Source: Acetivibrio straminisolvens JCM 21531 (GTDB lineage: Bacteria; Bacillota; Clostridia; Acetivibrionales; Acetivibrionaceae). From it: a stretch of DNA of 64,000 nucleotides. The stretch lies in NCBI RefSeq assembly GCF_000521465.1, contig NZ_BAVR01000002.1, positions 1-64,000 on the forward strand. The letters are read 5' to 3'. Below, one piece after another: positions 42,433 through 51,203 of the stretch. Both the position numbers and the translations under genes were made by a program. Within the stretch, counting starts at the first letter, position 1, and each line of letters opens with the position of its first letter. Under the pieces are notes generated by a model. It searched no databases. It was not told where the DNA came from and saw only the letters and a program-made list of their open reading frames with translations.

Positions 42433-42669
42433 GCCGGGCCTAACGGTTTAGTAAACCTTTCTCTTCGACATTTATATTTTTTTAATATAAATTTAACATT
42501 CTTATTAGGAATTTTGTAGTAATATAGTTATATAGTGCGAATTACTGTTAATCGGAGTATGCACATAGATGGGCTTATGTGGTATGAAGAGAACAGTTTG
42601 GCAATGTACAAGCTTTTTTTAAAGGTATAAGTGTAATTATACTAAATACTGGGAAGTGGAGGAATCAAA

Positions 42670-43716
42670 ATGAAAAAGAATCTTTTATTGAAAAATGTAA
42701 AGATTATTGCTATAGTGTTTGCCCTTGTCATAGGTTTTGCAAGCAACGTAACGTTTGCTTCAACTCCGGTACAACGCGAACTGAAAGTATATGTTAATGA
42801 TGAAGAACTGCAATTTCCGGATGCAAAACCTTATATAAATGAATCCGGAAGAACTATGGTTCCGATTCGTGCAATTGCAGAGAGTTTTGGAGCAATGGTT
42901 GATTGGAATGGTGTTCTAAGAAAAGTTACAATTACTTATGATGACATAGAAATAGAATTTTTGCCTGACTATGTCGAAAGTGTCATGCTTGTTCGCGATA
43001 TAAAAACGAGTCAAAGTAAAACTGTTCAATTAGACTCTAAACCTGTTATTAGAAACGACCGTACATATTTACCTTATCGGGCTATTACCGAAGCTTTTGG
43101 CTATCAAGTTTACTGGGATGAAAAAGAATACAAGGTTACGGTGAATACAAATAACAGGCAACCTGTATTTTGCATAAATCCCGGCTTAAGTGATACATAT
43201 TATCAATGTGTGTCAAATTTCAACACAGATTTTGAAAATCTTATACCGCATTTAAAAAGCCCGGAGGTTAGGACAAATCTTACTGATGAAATGAGAAAAA
43301 GTTATTTATACCGGGCTAAAGATTATGTCGAGAATATAATTGGAAATGTTGATTCTAGTAAAGAATTTGAGCCGGAGTATCCTACTGCTCCATTTACACC
43401 AGTTATGGAAGAAGTGTATAATGACGCTGTCAAAAATTCTATAATACGGGAAGTGAAGTTTATTGCAGATCCTTCCGATGTTGAAATTCTTGCCGATTAT
43501 CCTGCTATTGAAATGGGGCCTGCTGAGGCAATAGTTCTAGGTAGACTGGAATTTATATATCATGAAGCGTCTGATGAATATCTTAATAGGTTTGGAGGCA
43601 AGTTGGAAAAGGGCGTTTGGTACAGTACAAAAATAGCTGTAAGATTAAACTTGCGGCCAACCGATCTGGTTCTCGGTAATGTCATTTTAGACAATACATT
43701 TGAGGAAATAAAGTAA
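42670..43716 (+). CDS. Exported copper-amine-oxidase-N domain protein, copy A
   Basis: 348 residues. Signal peptide (about 1-30), then two linked PF07833-type units: LKVYVNDEELQFPDAKPYIN with GRTMVPIRAIAESFGA, and KPVIRNDRTYLPYRAITEAFGY. No amine oxidase catalytic part exists. The C-terminal half (about 165-348) is a domain I do not recognise, with REVKFIADPSDVEIL and LGRLEFIYHEASDEYL. The domain usually acts as a wall-associated binding module in thermophilic clostridia. RBS GTGGAGG. It is a tandem paralogue of the gene at 44058. Confidence 0.8.
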   Translation: MKKNLLLKNVKIIAIVFALVIGFASNVTFASTPVQRELKVYVNDEELQFPDAKPYINESGRTMVPIRAIAESFGAMVDWNGVLRKVTITYDDIEIEFLPDYVESVMLVRDIKTSQSKTVQLDSKPVIRNDRTYLPYRAITEAFGYQVYWDEKEYKVTVNTNNRQPVFCINPGLSDTYYQCVSNFNTDFENLIPHLKSPEVRTNLTDEMRKSYLYRAKDYVENIIGNVDSSKEFEPEYPTAPFTPVMEEVYNDAVKNSIIREVKFIADPSDVEILADYPAIEMGPAEAIVLGRLEFIYHEASDEYLNRFGGKLEKGVWYSTKIAVRLNLRPTDLVLGNVILDNTFEEIK

Positions 43717-43801
43717 GATATAATGCTTGATTTTATACATTGTTTTTTATAGTAAGTTTAAAACGTATCGTAAATTTTAATATTATGTGAAGTTAGTTGT
43801 T

Positions 43802-43823
43802 ACCGCCATGTTGTGTGGCGGTT
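43802..43823 (+). terminator. Terminator-like hairpin after copy A
   Basis: ACCGCC (43802-43807) pairs with GGCGGT (43817-43822), then TATATTATTT running into repeat copy 6. Weaker than the others. Confidence 0.6.
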
Positions 43824-43832
43824 ATATTATTT

Positions 43833-43895
43833 GGCCTCTTGGAATGAAATGAAAGAGGCAAAAGCGAAGGGACTCGATGTCTCGAGCTTTTATTA
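43833..43895 (+). repeat. Two-hairpin repeat, copy 6
   Basis: Inner stem of hairpin 2 is GGGAC/GTCTC, with one C-to-T change kept as a G-U pair. It lies between the two tandem paralogues. Confidence 0.9.
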
Positions 43896-44057
43896 TTGGT
43901 GGCAAGCCGACCGGAAGATCCGGATAAGCTAAACTTTAGACTATACTCTGCCAAAAACATGGAGTAAAATTAAATACGGTTAAAAGTAGATTTAATGCAG
44001 AAGCTGGTTTTTATTTTGCGGCAGGCTGAATAATACCGGAAAAGTGGAGGAATCAAA
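43896..44057. other. Spacer between the paralogous genes
   Basis: No gene. It contains CCGGAAGATCCGG (43917-43929), a short inverted repeat, and the RBS GTGGAGG, identical to that of copy A, so the duplication included the translation signal. Confidence 0.5.
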
Positions 44058-45104
44058 ATGAAGAGGAATCTTTTATTCAAGCATTTAGCGGTTATTGTAA
44101 TATTTGTTGTTTTTATCACAGGCTTTACAGGCAACGTAACGATTGCTTCAACCTCAGAACATCCCGAGCTCAAAGTATATGTCGATGACAAAGAGCTGCA
44201 ATTTCCAGATGCAAAACCTTATATAAATGAAGTTGGAAGAACTATGGTACCCATTCGTGCAATTGCAGAGAGTTTTGGAGCAAAGGTTGAGTGGGATGAT
44301 ATTCTAAGAAGAGTTATAATTACTCATGATGACATAGAAATAAGATTTTATCTTAATGATGATAAAGATTTCATACATATTACCGATTTGGAAGAATATC
44401 AATACAAATCAGTTCCGATAGGCTCCAAACCTGTTATTAGAAACAATAGAACTTTTGTACCTTATAGGGCTATTACTGAAGCATTTGGCTATAATGTTTA
44501 CTGGGATGCAAGCGAATATAAGGTTATTATAGATACCAAAAATAAACGGCGTGTGTTCCTTATAAATCCTGCATTATGTGATAATTATTATCAATGTATC
44601 GATAATATGGGGATAGATTTTGATGAGCTTATTCCTCATTTAAAAATGCCTGAGATCAGGGTTGTTCTTACTGACAAAGACAGAGAATATTATTTCTCCA
44701 TGGTAAAATCACATGTAGAACATTTTATTGGAAATGTGGATTATAGCAAAGAATTTGTTGCATACTATCCCGATGCGCCGTTTACAGGAATTATGAGAGC
44801 AGTATATAAAAATGCTGTGGAGAATTCTATAATACGGGAAGTAAAGCTTATTGCGGGTCCTTCTGATCTTGAAGTTCTTGCCGATGCGGAAATTTTTACA
44901 TTAGCACCCACAGATGCAGTAGTTGTAGGTAGACTGGAATTTATATATCACGAAGCATCTGACGAATATCTTGACAGGTTTGAAGGTAAGTTGAAAAAAG
45001 GAGTATGGTATACTACGAAAATAGCTGTTTTGCTTTCTCTACAAAGAGGTTTGCTGGATATCGATAGAGTTTTTTTGGATAATACTTTTGAAGAACTAAT
45101 ATGA
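44058..45104 (+). CDS. Exported copper-amine-oxidase-N domain protein, copy B
   Basis: 348 residues, same length and layout as copy A: signal peptide, two PF07833 units (GRTMVPIRAIAESFGAKVEW; VIRNNRTFVPYRAITEAFGY), and the same unrecognised C-terminal domain (SIIREVKLIAGPSDLEVLAD, RLEFIYHEASDEYLDRFEGK). The first unit is nearly unchanged while loops around residues 95-115 and 225-260 differ, suggesting duplication followed by change on an exposed face. No terminator is visible before the next operon promoter. Confidence 0.8.
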   Translation: MKRNLLFKHLAVIVIFVVFITGFTGNVTIASTSEHPELKVYVDDKELQFPDAKPYINEVGRTMVPIRAIAESFGAKVEWDDILRRVIITHDDIEIRFYLNDDKDFIHITDLEEYQYKSVPIGSKPVIRNNRTFVPYRAITEAFGYNVYWDASEYKVIIDTKNKRRVFLINPALCDNYYQCIDNMGIDFDELIPHLKMPEIRVVLTDKDREYYFSMVKSHVEHFIGNVDYSKEFVAYYPDAPFTGIMRAVYKNAVENSIIREVKLIAGPSDLEVLADAEIFTLAPTDAVVVGRLEFIYHEASDEYLDRFEGKLKKGVWYTTKIAVLLSLQRGLLDIDRVFLDNTFEELI

Positions 45105-45193
45105 GATTAAAAGAAAAACAGGCAGTAAAATTGGGATTGAGCCAACCGGCAAAACAAGTGAATAATGTTTACTGAAATTAAATTAAAATTCTA

Positions 45194-45222
45194 TTGCATT
45201 CATTAACATTGTATGTTAAAAT
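45194..45222 (+). promoter_or_regulatory. Promoter of the 45.6-57.5 kb biosynthetic operon
   Basis: TTGCAT (45194-45199), 17-nt spacer, TAAAAT (45217-45222) with an extended TG at 45214-45215. Predicted transcription start near 45229. Confidence 0.7.
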
Positions 45223-45228
45223 GATCCT

Positions 45229-45555
45229 ATATTTTAGAGTTTTTGGTTTGCTAGATTTTGAGATTGAGTTGAGATTGTTAGGGTTTTAAGTACTATTTAA
45301 TATAAAGATAAGAAAGTACTGCCTGATGAAAATATTAAGTTCTTATTAATAGTAGAAAATAATAATCCTCTTATTGAAGTTTTCGATGTTTTTTGACGAG
45401 TTGAGTTAGAGTTAGATGAGATTAGTTTTTAGTATATGTTTTAGTTTAACAAGTAAATATGGTGAGACGAGACGAGATTAGGTGAGGTGAGATAAGATGA
45501 GACGAGATCTAGTACTTTGGGTATATAGCTAGATGCTTGTGCATCTAGCTTTTTT
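45229..45555 (+). ncRNA. TRAP-like leader RNA: (G/U/A)AG triplet array plus attenuator
   Basis: The leader, about 370 nt long to the first start codon, has three groups of NAG triplets. The 3' group is nearly perfect: GAG/UAG/AAG triplets begin at 45464, 45469, 45474, 45479, 45484, 45489, 45494, 45499, 45504 and 45510, that is, spacers of two bases (three before the last). A middle group spans 45398-45444 and a loose one 45235-45281. AUCUAG at 45507-45512 can pair with CUAGAU at 45529-45534, which would break the terminator below. This is the layout of TRAP (MtrB) attenuation in Bacillus trp leaders. MtrB itself is not in the window. Confidence 0.65.
45527..45555 (+). terminator. Attenuator terminator in the operon leader
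   Basis: A perfect 10-bp stem AGCTAGATGC/GCATCTAGCT with a TTGT loop and a T6 run, ending 46 nt before the first start codon. Confidence 0.85.
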
Positions 45556-45601
45556 AGTTTGTTTGTCTGGTAAATTTTTCAATATGTGGCGGGGGGATAA
45601 A

Positions 45602-46948
45602 ATGAAAAAACGTAAACTTGTGTTGTGGAACCCGAAACCTTTTGAGCAGGAAGTAGGGGAAAGGCTGTATCCGCCTTTGAGTTTGGGAATTATTGCATCA
45701 TTAATGCCTTCAAATTGGGAAGTTGTAATTAGGGATGAATTTTTTGAAGAATTTAGAACCGAACCATGTGACTTGGTTGGTATTACAGCAATGACATGTC
45801 ATGCATTAAGAGCATATGAAATGGCTGACCAATTCAGGAAAATGGGAATTACTACAATGATGGGCGGCATACATGCAAGTGTTTGCAGTGAGGAAGCTCT
45901 TGAATTTGTTGATGTTGTTGTAAAGGGAGAAGTAGAGGATGTTTTGAATGAGATTATAAGTGATTTTGAGAACAATTCTTTGAAAAGGCTTTACGAAGCT
46001 AAGGAGCCTGTAGATTTGGCAAAAGTTCCGCAACAAGCTTTTCATTTATATAATCCCAAATATAATTGGGGTATCATTCAAACAACCAGGGGTTGTGCTG
46101 CGAATTGTGAATTTTGTGCAGTTACAGCATTAAACGGAGCAACATATCGAAAAAGGCCTGTTGATAATGTTATTGAAGAGCTTAAAAATATGCCCCAAAA
46201 AAGTTTCTTTTTTGCAGATGATAACTTGCTTGGGTTTTCTCATGATGATCACCAAAGATTTAAAGAGCTATGTGAAAAAATGATCGAAAGCAATATCAAT
46301 AAAATATGGATTGCCCAAGTGCCTGTACAATTTTCCGACAACGAAGAACTGATAAAAATAGCGCAAAAAGCCGGATGCATAGGTGTTTGCATTGGTATTG
46401 AATCGGGTTCTTTAGCGGTTTTATCAGGTAAAATGAACAAGAGAATGAATGTGAAATATTTAGAAAGTGCTCAGTTTGCTAAAAAGATTCAAAAGCATGG
46501 TATACAAGTATTTGGTTCATTTATAGTTGGCAATGATGAAGATGGTCTCGATTGCTTCAAGCAAACATTCAAAACAATAAAAAAATTGAAGCTTGCAATG
46601 GCACATGTCGGACCGCTGGTGCCGTATCCTGGAACAAGGTTATTTGAAAGGATGCGTGCGGAAGGACGTTTGATTTATACCAACTTCCCTCAAGACTGGA
46701 AACATTATAAGAGATCAAAATTTCCATTATATAAGTTATCAAAGCTTACGAGCCATCAGCTAAAAGACGGTACTATATGGTTATGGAAAAAATTATTTTC
46801 AAGGTTTTCGATTACGCAGAGAGCATGTATGGCATTTATTAGTACGGGAAAATTGAAAAATGCGAAAGCTGTTTATAGAATCAACAAGGAATGGGGTAAA
46901 CTTTACAACAGCAGAATAAAAAACCTGAAATTGGAAAACCAAAGCTGA
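45602..46948 (+). CDS. Radical SAM protein with B12-binding-like N-terminal domain
   Basis: 448 residues. Start ATG 45602 has GGGGGG six bases upstream; an earlier ATG at 45533 lies inside the attenuator and is rejected. N-terminal Rossmann-like domain (1-150; GERLYPPLSLGIIASLMP, GGIHASV) of the cobalamin-binding type, without a visible DxHxxG cobalamin His motif. The radical SAM core has CAANCEFC near residue 165, FFADDNLLG, GIESGS and PYPGTRLFERM. Relatives methylate, cyclise or rearrange unactivated carbons. First gene of the operon. Confidence 0.85.
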   Translation: MKKRKLVLWNPKPFEQEVGERLYPPLSLGIIASLMPSNWEVVIRDEFFEEFRTEPCDLVGITAMTCHALRAYEMADQFRKMGITTMMGGIHASVCSEEALEFVDVVVKGEVEDVLNEIISDFENNSLKRLYEAKEPVDLAKVPQQAFHLYNPKYNWGIIQTTRGCAANCEFCAVTALNGATYRKRPVDNVIEELKNMPQKSFFFADDNLLGFSHDDHQRFKELCEKMIESNINKIWIAQVPVQFSDNEELIKIAQKAGCIGVCIGIESGSLAVLSGKMNKRMNVKYLESAQFAKKIQKHGIQVFGSFIVGNDEDGLDCFKQTFKTIKKLKLAMAHVGPLVPYPGTRLFERMRAEGRLIYTNFPQDWKHYKRSKFPLYKLSKLTSHQLKDGTIWLWKKLFSRFSITQRACMAFISTGKLKNAKAVYRINKEWGKLYNSRIKNLKLENQS

Positions 46949-46971
46949 AAAACAAATAAGAGAGGTATAAC

Positions 46972-47583
46972 ATGAAATCAATAAACGAGCCTCAGGATAA
47001 GGCAAACTTATTGTTTATATTTGGGTCTCATAGACGAAACGGAAACTCTGAAAAGATACTGGATATTGTAAAGACAAGTCCGTATTGTGACAGGATAAAT
47101 ATTAAAAGCATATTTCTGCTTGAAAAGAAAATACTTTATTGCAAGTCTTGCTATAAGTGTAATTCTATGAATGAGTGTGTATTGGATGATGATGTTAAAG
47201 AAGTAATCGAAGATATGAAAGCTTCAGATATAATTGTATATGTTCCGGTTATTTACGCATTTTCATCCAATAGCATCTTTCAGACATTTCTAGAGAGAGC
47301 AGGGTTTGGATTTTTGCGACCCCAGGGAAGACCTCTTCGAGACAAGCTTGCTATGGTAATTGTAATTGGCAGAAGGTATGCTCATACAACTGTCGCAACT
47401 CAAATTTTGCTCAATATCCTGTTAAACGAAATGATTGTTGTAGGCAGCGGTTTTCTTCCTTTGTTTTACGGTTTGGGAAAATTTCCTGGTGATGTGAACT
47501 TTGATACTGAGGGTATAGAAGCTCTTAAACAGAATTTAAAAAGAACTTTAGAATGGCATTTTGCTAAAAAGGGAGTGAAATGA
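46972..47583 (+). CDS. Flavodoxin-fold NAD(P)H:FMN reductase / iron-sulfur flavoprotein
   Basis: 203 residues. FMN phosphate loop FGSHRRNGNSEKI near residue 15, then CKSCYKCNSMNEC near 55-70, the compact Cys motif of iron-sulfur flavoproteins, and VPVIYAFSSNSIFQTFLERAG. It may supply electrons to the radical SAM enzyme or reduce a pathway intermediate. RBS GAGAGG; it ends within the RBS/start region of the next gene. Confidence 0.8.
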   Translation: MKSINEPQDKANLLFIFGSHRRNGNSEKILDIVKTSPYCDRINIKSIFLLEKKILYCKSCYKCNSMNECVLDDDVKEVIEDMKASDIIVYVPVIYAFSSNSIFQTFLERAGFGFLRPQGRPLRDKLAMVIVIGRRYAHTTVATQILLNILLNEMIVVGSGFLPLFYGLGKFPGDVNFDTEGIEALKQNLKRTLEWHFAKKGVK

Positions 47584-47585
47584 AA

Positions 47586-49778
47586 ATGAGATTGTTATTG
47601 ATTGATAATTATGACTCGTTTACGTATAATGTGTATCAATATCTTAGGGAACTGGGACATGATGTTTATGTGTTTAGAAATGATAAAATAACCTTAGATG
47701 ATATTAGAGAAATGTCGCCGGATGCAATCTTTTTATCTCCGGGACCGGGTACTCCGGCAGATGCGGGGATTTGCATACCTGTTATAAAGGAATTTGCAGG
47801 CAAGATTTCAATTTTTGGAATATGCCTTGGACATCAAGCTATTGGTGAAGCCTTTGGTGCAGTGGTTTCACATGCTAAGACATTAATGCACGGTAAAACT
47901 TCAATTATAAAACCATTGAAAAAAGGTGTAATGAAAGAATTTGATAAGGAATTTGTTGCAACGCGTTACCATTCTCTAGCCATTGTAAAGGAGACATTGC
48001 CTGATTGTCTGGAAATAACATGCGAAAGTGATGATGGCGAAATAATGGGAGTTGTACACAAGGTTTATAATATTGAAGGAGTCCAATTTCACCCTGAGTC
48101 AGTTTTAACTGTTGAGGGAAAAAGAATATTGCAGTGCTTTCTTGAGCGGACATCCAAATTGATTCAAACATGCAGCGATAACACAAAAAAAATAAAGCAA
48201 ATAAATTTATTAAAATCAAATATACGCCAATTTGAACAGGATACTTTTATGAATATATATCAGTATACTCATAAGATTACCATTAGCGAAAGCGTATATC
48301 AAATGTTCAGGAGAATAGCCTATAGTATAGGAACAGACAAAGTCTTTTTGTTAGAGTCTGCTTATGGTCCTGATATAGACTGTACGAAAACTATTATAGG
48401 GCTGTTTCCTAGTTTTGAGATCAAACTGGATAATAAAAAATTAATTGTAGATTCAGATTGTGAAAATATTAAGTCAGTTCTGAAAAAAATAATTGGAAAA
48501 GTATACAGAGAAGATAACGGAGTATTTGATATTGATAATGATAGGTTTTCCAATGTCTTTAATGTTATAAGCAAATCTATTAATCAGGTAAATATGCATG
48601 ATTTGGATATTATGATTAATAATGGCCTTGTAGGATATTTCGGATACGAATACTTGCATTATATAGAAAATGTCCCGAGAAAACCTAAAAACGTTCTGAA
48701 TTTACCTGATGTACATTTAAAATATTTCCAGGTGCTTATTGAGGTAGAATATAACAGTAAAGAGGTCTTGATTATAGAAAACAGAATAGAAAACAGGGAA
48801 ATAGAAGGATTGGATGAAGTCATTTCTCTTATCAAGAACGGTAAAGACAAAAATTCTACCGATGATTTCAGATTACAAGAGACTGATCAAAGTACATTTG
48901 AAAATGAAAAATGCGAAATGGTTGTCAAATCAAATATTACAAAAGAAAGATTTTTTGATATTGTTGCTAAAGCAAAGAAATATATTTACGATGGAGATAT
49001 TTTCCAAGTTCAGTTAGGGCAAAGATTAACGGTAGAAGGAACAAATATTGAAGCTTTGGATTTGTATGACAAGCTTAGGAAAATTAATCCGTCTCCGTAT
49101 ATGTTCTTCTGGGATTCAAAAGAATACAAGCTAATAGGAGACAGCCCGGAATTGCAGTTAAGGATAGAGAACGGTGAAGTGATGATTAGGCCAATTGCAG
49201 GTACATCTAAAGGAAAAGGCCATGATGAAATTAGCAGGAACAATATCATTGAGAAGTTGAAAAATGATGCAAAGGAAAATGCCGAACATATTATGCTGGT
49301 GGATTTGGCAAGAAATGATATAGGTATAATGGCGATACCGGGTACTGTAGCAGTAACGCAATTAATGAGTGTTGAAGAGTTTTCCCATGTATTCCACCTT
49401 ACAAGTACTGTGGTTGGCAGATTAAATAAAGGTTTAAATTCTATGGAGGTTTTTGAGGCGACTTTTCCTGCAGGAACTCTAACGGGAGCACCCAAAGTCA
49501 GGGCTATGGAGATTATTTCCGAACTTGAATCTGAGATTAGAGGACCATATGGCGGTGCATTTGGATTTTTTGATTTTAACGGTAATATTGTAAGTTCTAT
49601 TATTATAAGAACTGTGCTTAAAATGGGAGAAAAATTATACTTACAAGCATCAGCCGGAATTGTTGCCGATTCAATAGATGAAAATGAATGGATGGAAACC
49701 ATTTATAAAATGAAGGCTACCTATACTGCGATTGAAGAACTGCACACAAGGAGGTTTGAATATGCTGTTGCTGAATGA
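47586..49778 (+). CDS. Fused glutamine amidotransferase / anthranilate-synthase-like chorismate aminase
   Basis: 730 residues from ATG 47586 (nine bases after GGGAGTG; ATG 47580 is too close). N-terminal class I amidotransferase (1-190) with LLIDNYDSFTYNV, LSPGPGTP, nucleophile GICLGHQ and VQFHPES. Then a TrpE/PabB-type chorismate-binding domain: an FLLESAYGP segment, ATFPAGTLTGAPKVRAMEI, VVGRLN, and RPIAGTSKGKG. PIAGT (not PIKGT of aminodeoxychorismate synthases) predicts ortho-amination, giving anthranilate or 2-amino-2-deoxyisochorismate. No mutase or lyase partner is nearby. The domain order (amidotransferase first) is that of PabAB-type fusions, not PhzE. Confidence 0.85.
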   Translation: MRLLLIDNYDSFTYNVYQYLRELGHDVYVFRNDKITLDDIREMSPDAIFLSPGPGTPADAGICIPVIKEFAGKISIFGICLGHQAIGEAFGAVVSHAKTLMHGKTSIIKPLKKGVMKEFDKEFVATRYHSLAIVKETLPDCLEITCESDDGEIMGVVHKVYNIEGVQFHPESVLTVEGKRILQCFLERTSKLIQTCSDNTKKIKQINLLKSNIRQFEQDTFMNIYQYTHKITISESVYQMFRRIAYSIGTDKVFLLESAYGPDIDCTKTIIGLFPSFEIKLDNKKLIVDSDCENIKSVLKKIIGKVYREDNGVFDIDNDRFSNVFNVISKSINQVNMHDLDIMINNGLVGYFGYEYLHYIENVPRKPKNVLNLPDVHLKYFQVLIEVEYNSKEVLIIENRIENREIEGLDEVISLIKNGKDKNSTDDFRLQETDQSTFENEKCEMVVKSNITKERFFDIVAKAKKYIYDGDIFQVQLGQRLTVEGTNIEALDLYDKLRKINPSPYMFFWDSKEYKLIGDSPELQLRIENGEVMIRPIAGTSKGKGHDEISRNNIIEKLKNDAKENAEHIMLVDLARNDIGIMAIPGTVAVTQLMSVEEFSHVFHLTSTVVGRLNKGLNSMEVFEATFPAGTLTGAPKVRAMEIISELESEIRGPYGGAFGFFDFNGNIVSSIIIRTVLKMGEKLYLQASAGIVADSIDENEWMETIYKMKATYTAIEELHTRRFEYAVAE

Positions 49779-51188
49779 AGAATTGGAGAAGTATTTGGTT
49801 GATTTTAAGAAAGTGGCAAAAGCTTTTTTGAAGGCAAATTAAAAGGAGAAGCCCTTATAGAGCTTCAGAATAAGAAACTTGTCGACAATTTGAGGTATGT
49901 ATATAATAATTCGCCATTCTATAAGAAGCTGCTAGAGCCTTATAAAGATAATTTTAGCAATTATAATATTTTTAATTTTCAAGAATTGCCTTTTACAACA
50001 AAGGATGATTTAAGGAATGAAGACTTAGATATGTTGTCTCAGCCCATTAACCGCAATGCGTATTTTTATGAAACTACAGGTACAACTGGTAAAGCTACGC
50101 CGTGCCCTAGAAATATGATTGATGTTATTTCCAGTAATGTAACCATTTCAATGGCATATAAAGATTTGTTTCAAAGTGTTTTTGGAGATGAGAAACCTGT
50201 TGTCGGTATATTTGGTCCTACAGAGCTTCATTCTTTTGGAGATACCCTTACAAATGTATGTGATAATCTTGGATTTTGCTCTGTTAAAGCATGGCCGTAT
50301 TCTCCTGTTGTTGGATTTCCAAAGACACTGGAAGTAATGAAAAAACTGAAAATAAATGCTTTAATGTGTACACCTGGACTTTCCATGACCCTATTTAAAG
50401 CAGCACAAAAATACGGTTATGATATTGAAAAAGATTTTGATGTAAGGATGCTTATGGTAACCGGTGAAATGTGTACTGAGCCAATGGTAAGAAACATTGA
50501 AAGTATATGGGGAGCAAAGGTATTCAATTTCCTTTATGGTTCCCAAGAAGCGCTGGTTATTTCAGTATGTGATAGGAATAATAGAATGCATATCTTTCCA
50601 CATAATTATATTTATGAAGTAGTTGACCCTGTGACTGGAGAGTTTAGAGGATTTACAGGCGAGGGTGAATTGGTTGTAACTATGTTGAATCCGGGAGGTA
50701 AACCTCTTATTAGATACCGTACCGGTGATATGGTAAGAATATATGAACCCGAAGGTGATTCGCCAATTCCGTCTAATGTTATAGAAATAATAGGAAGAGT
50801 TAAAGATAGAATTGAAATTAACGGAAGAAACTATGCAGCTTCAGAATTTGAAGAAACTATTATGGCGAATATTAACAAGTGTCTCGGATACCAGATTTTT
50901 ATTGATAATGTTGATGGTGTAGATGAAATTGAAATAAAAATCGAAATGCTGACGAAGAATGATGAAAGCGAAGAAAGTGCCGTAAATATCGAACAGATGT
51001 TTAAAAATAAATTAGGTATAAAAGCAAAAGTAGCATATTCCGATGAACTTAGCCCGGTAATATACACTGGTGCGTTAGTCAGTTGGAAAGCTGCAAGAAT
51101 TGTCGATCGTAGGAAGAAATCCGAGGGTGATATGGAAAAAGATTCTGCACAGCGGATTATTGAAAATAAAGTTATAAGAACGGAATGA
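49762..51188 (+). CDS. PaaK-type adenylate-forming ligase; one frameshift as given
   Basis: About 475 residues. ATG 49762 has AAGGAGGTTTGAAT; it overlaps the preceding gene by 17 nt. A T missing from the T6 run at 49824-49829 breaks the frame; adding it restores KVAKAFFEGKLKG and joins the long frame from 49890. Adenylation motifs: YETTGTTGKATPCP (ATP loop), FNFLYGSQEA, GELVVTML, IRYRTGDMV, GRVKDRIEINGRN, and a late WKAARIVD Lys. It probably activates an aryl carboxylic acid (perhaps anthranilate) as AMP ester or thioester. No carrier protein is seen in the operon. Confidence 0.85.
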
Positions 51189-51203
51189 TAGGAGATAGTA
51201 GTT

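Noticed and set aside
40106-43895. Repeat copies as integron attC sites
   Set aside because: No RYYYAAC/GTTRRRY core sites and no integrase in the window; only the cassette-like layout is similar.
43896-44057. Cyclic-di-GMP-type riboswitch before copy B
   Set aside because: Short inverted repeat and AAAC-like segments only; conserved aptamer segments are missing.
45229-45526. Purine-rich tract as simple low-complexity DNA
   Set aside because: The fixed 5-nt period of NAG with variable spacer bases, plus the following terminator, fits a protein-binding RNA site better than a slippage repeat.
45533-45601. N-terminal extension of the radical SAM protein from ATG 45533
   Set aside because: This ATG lies inside the attenuator hairpin without an RBS; GGGGGG before ATG 45602 gives the right start.
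49010-49702. 230-codon minus-strand open frame in the chorismate aminase
   Set aside because: Shadow frame; Ser-rich low-information product, no start signal.
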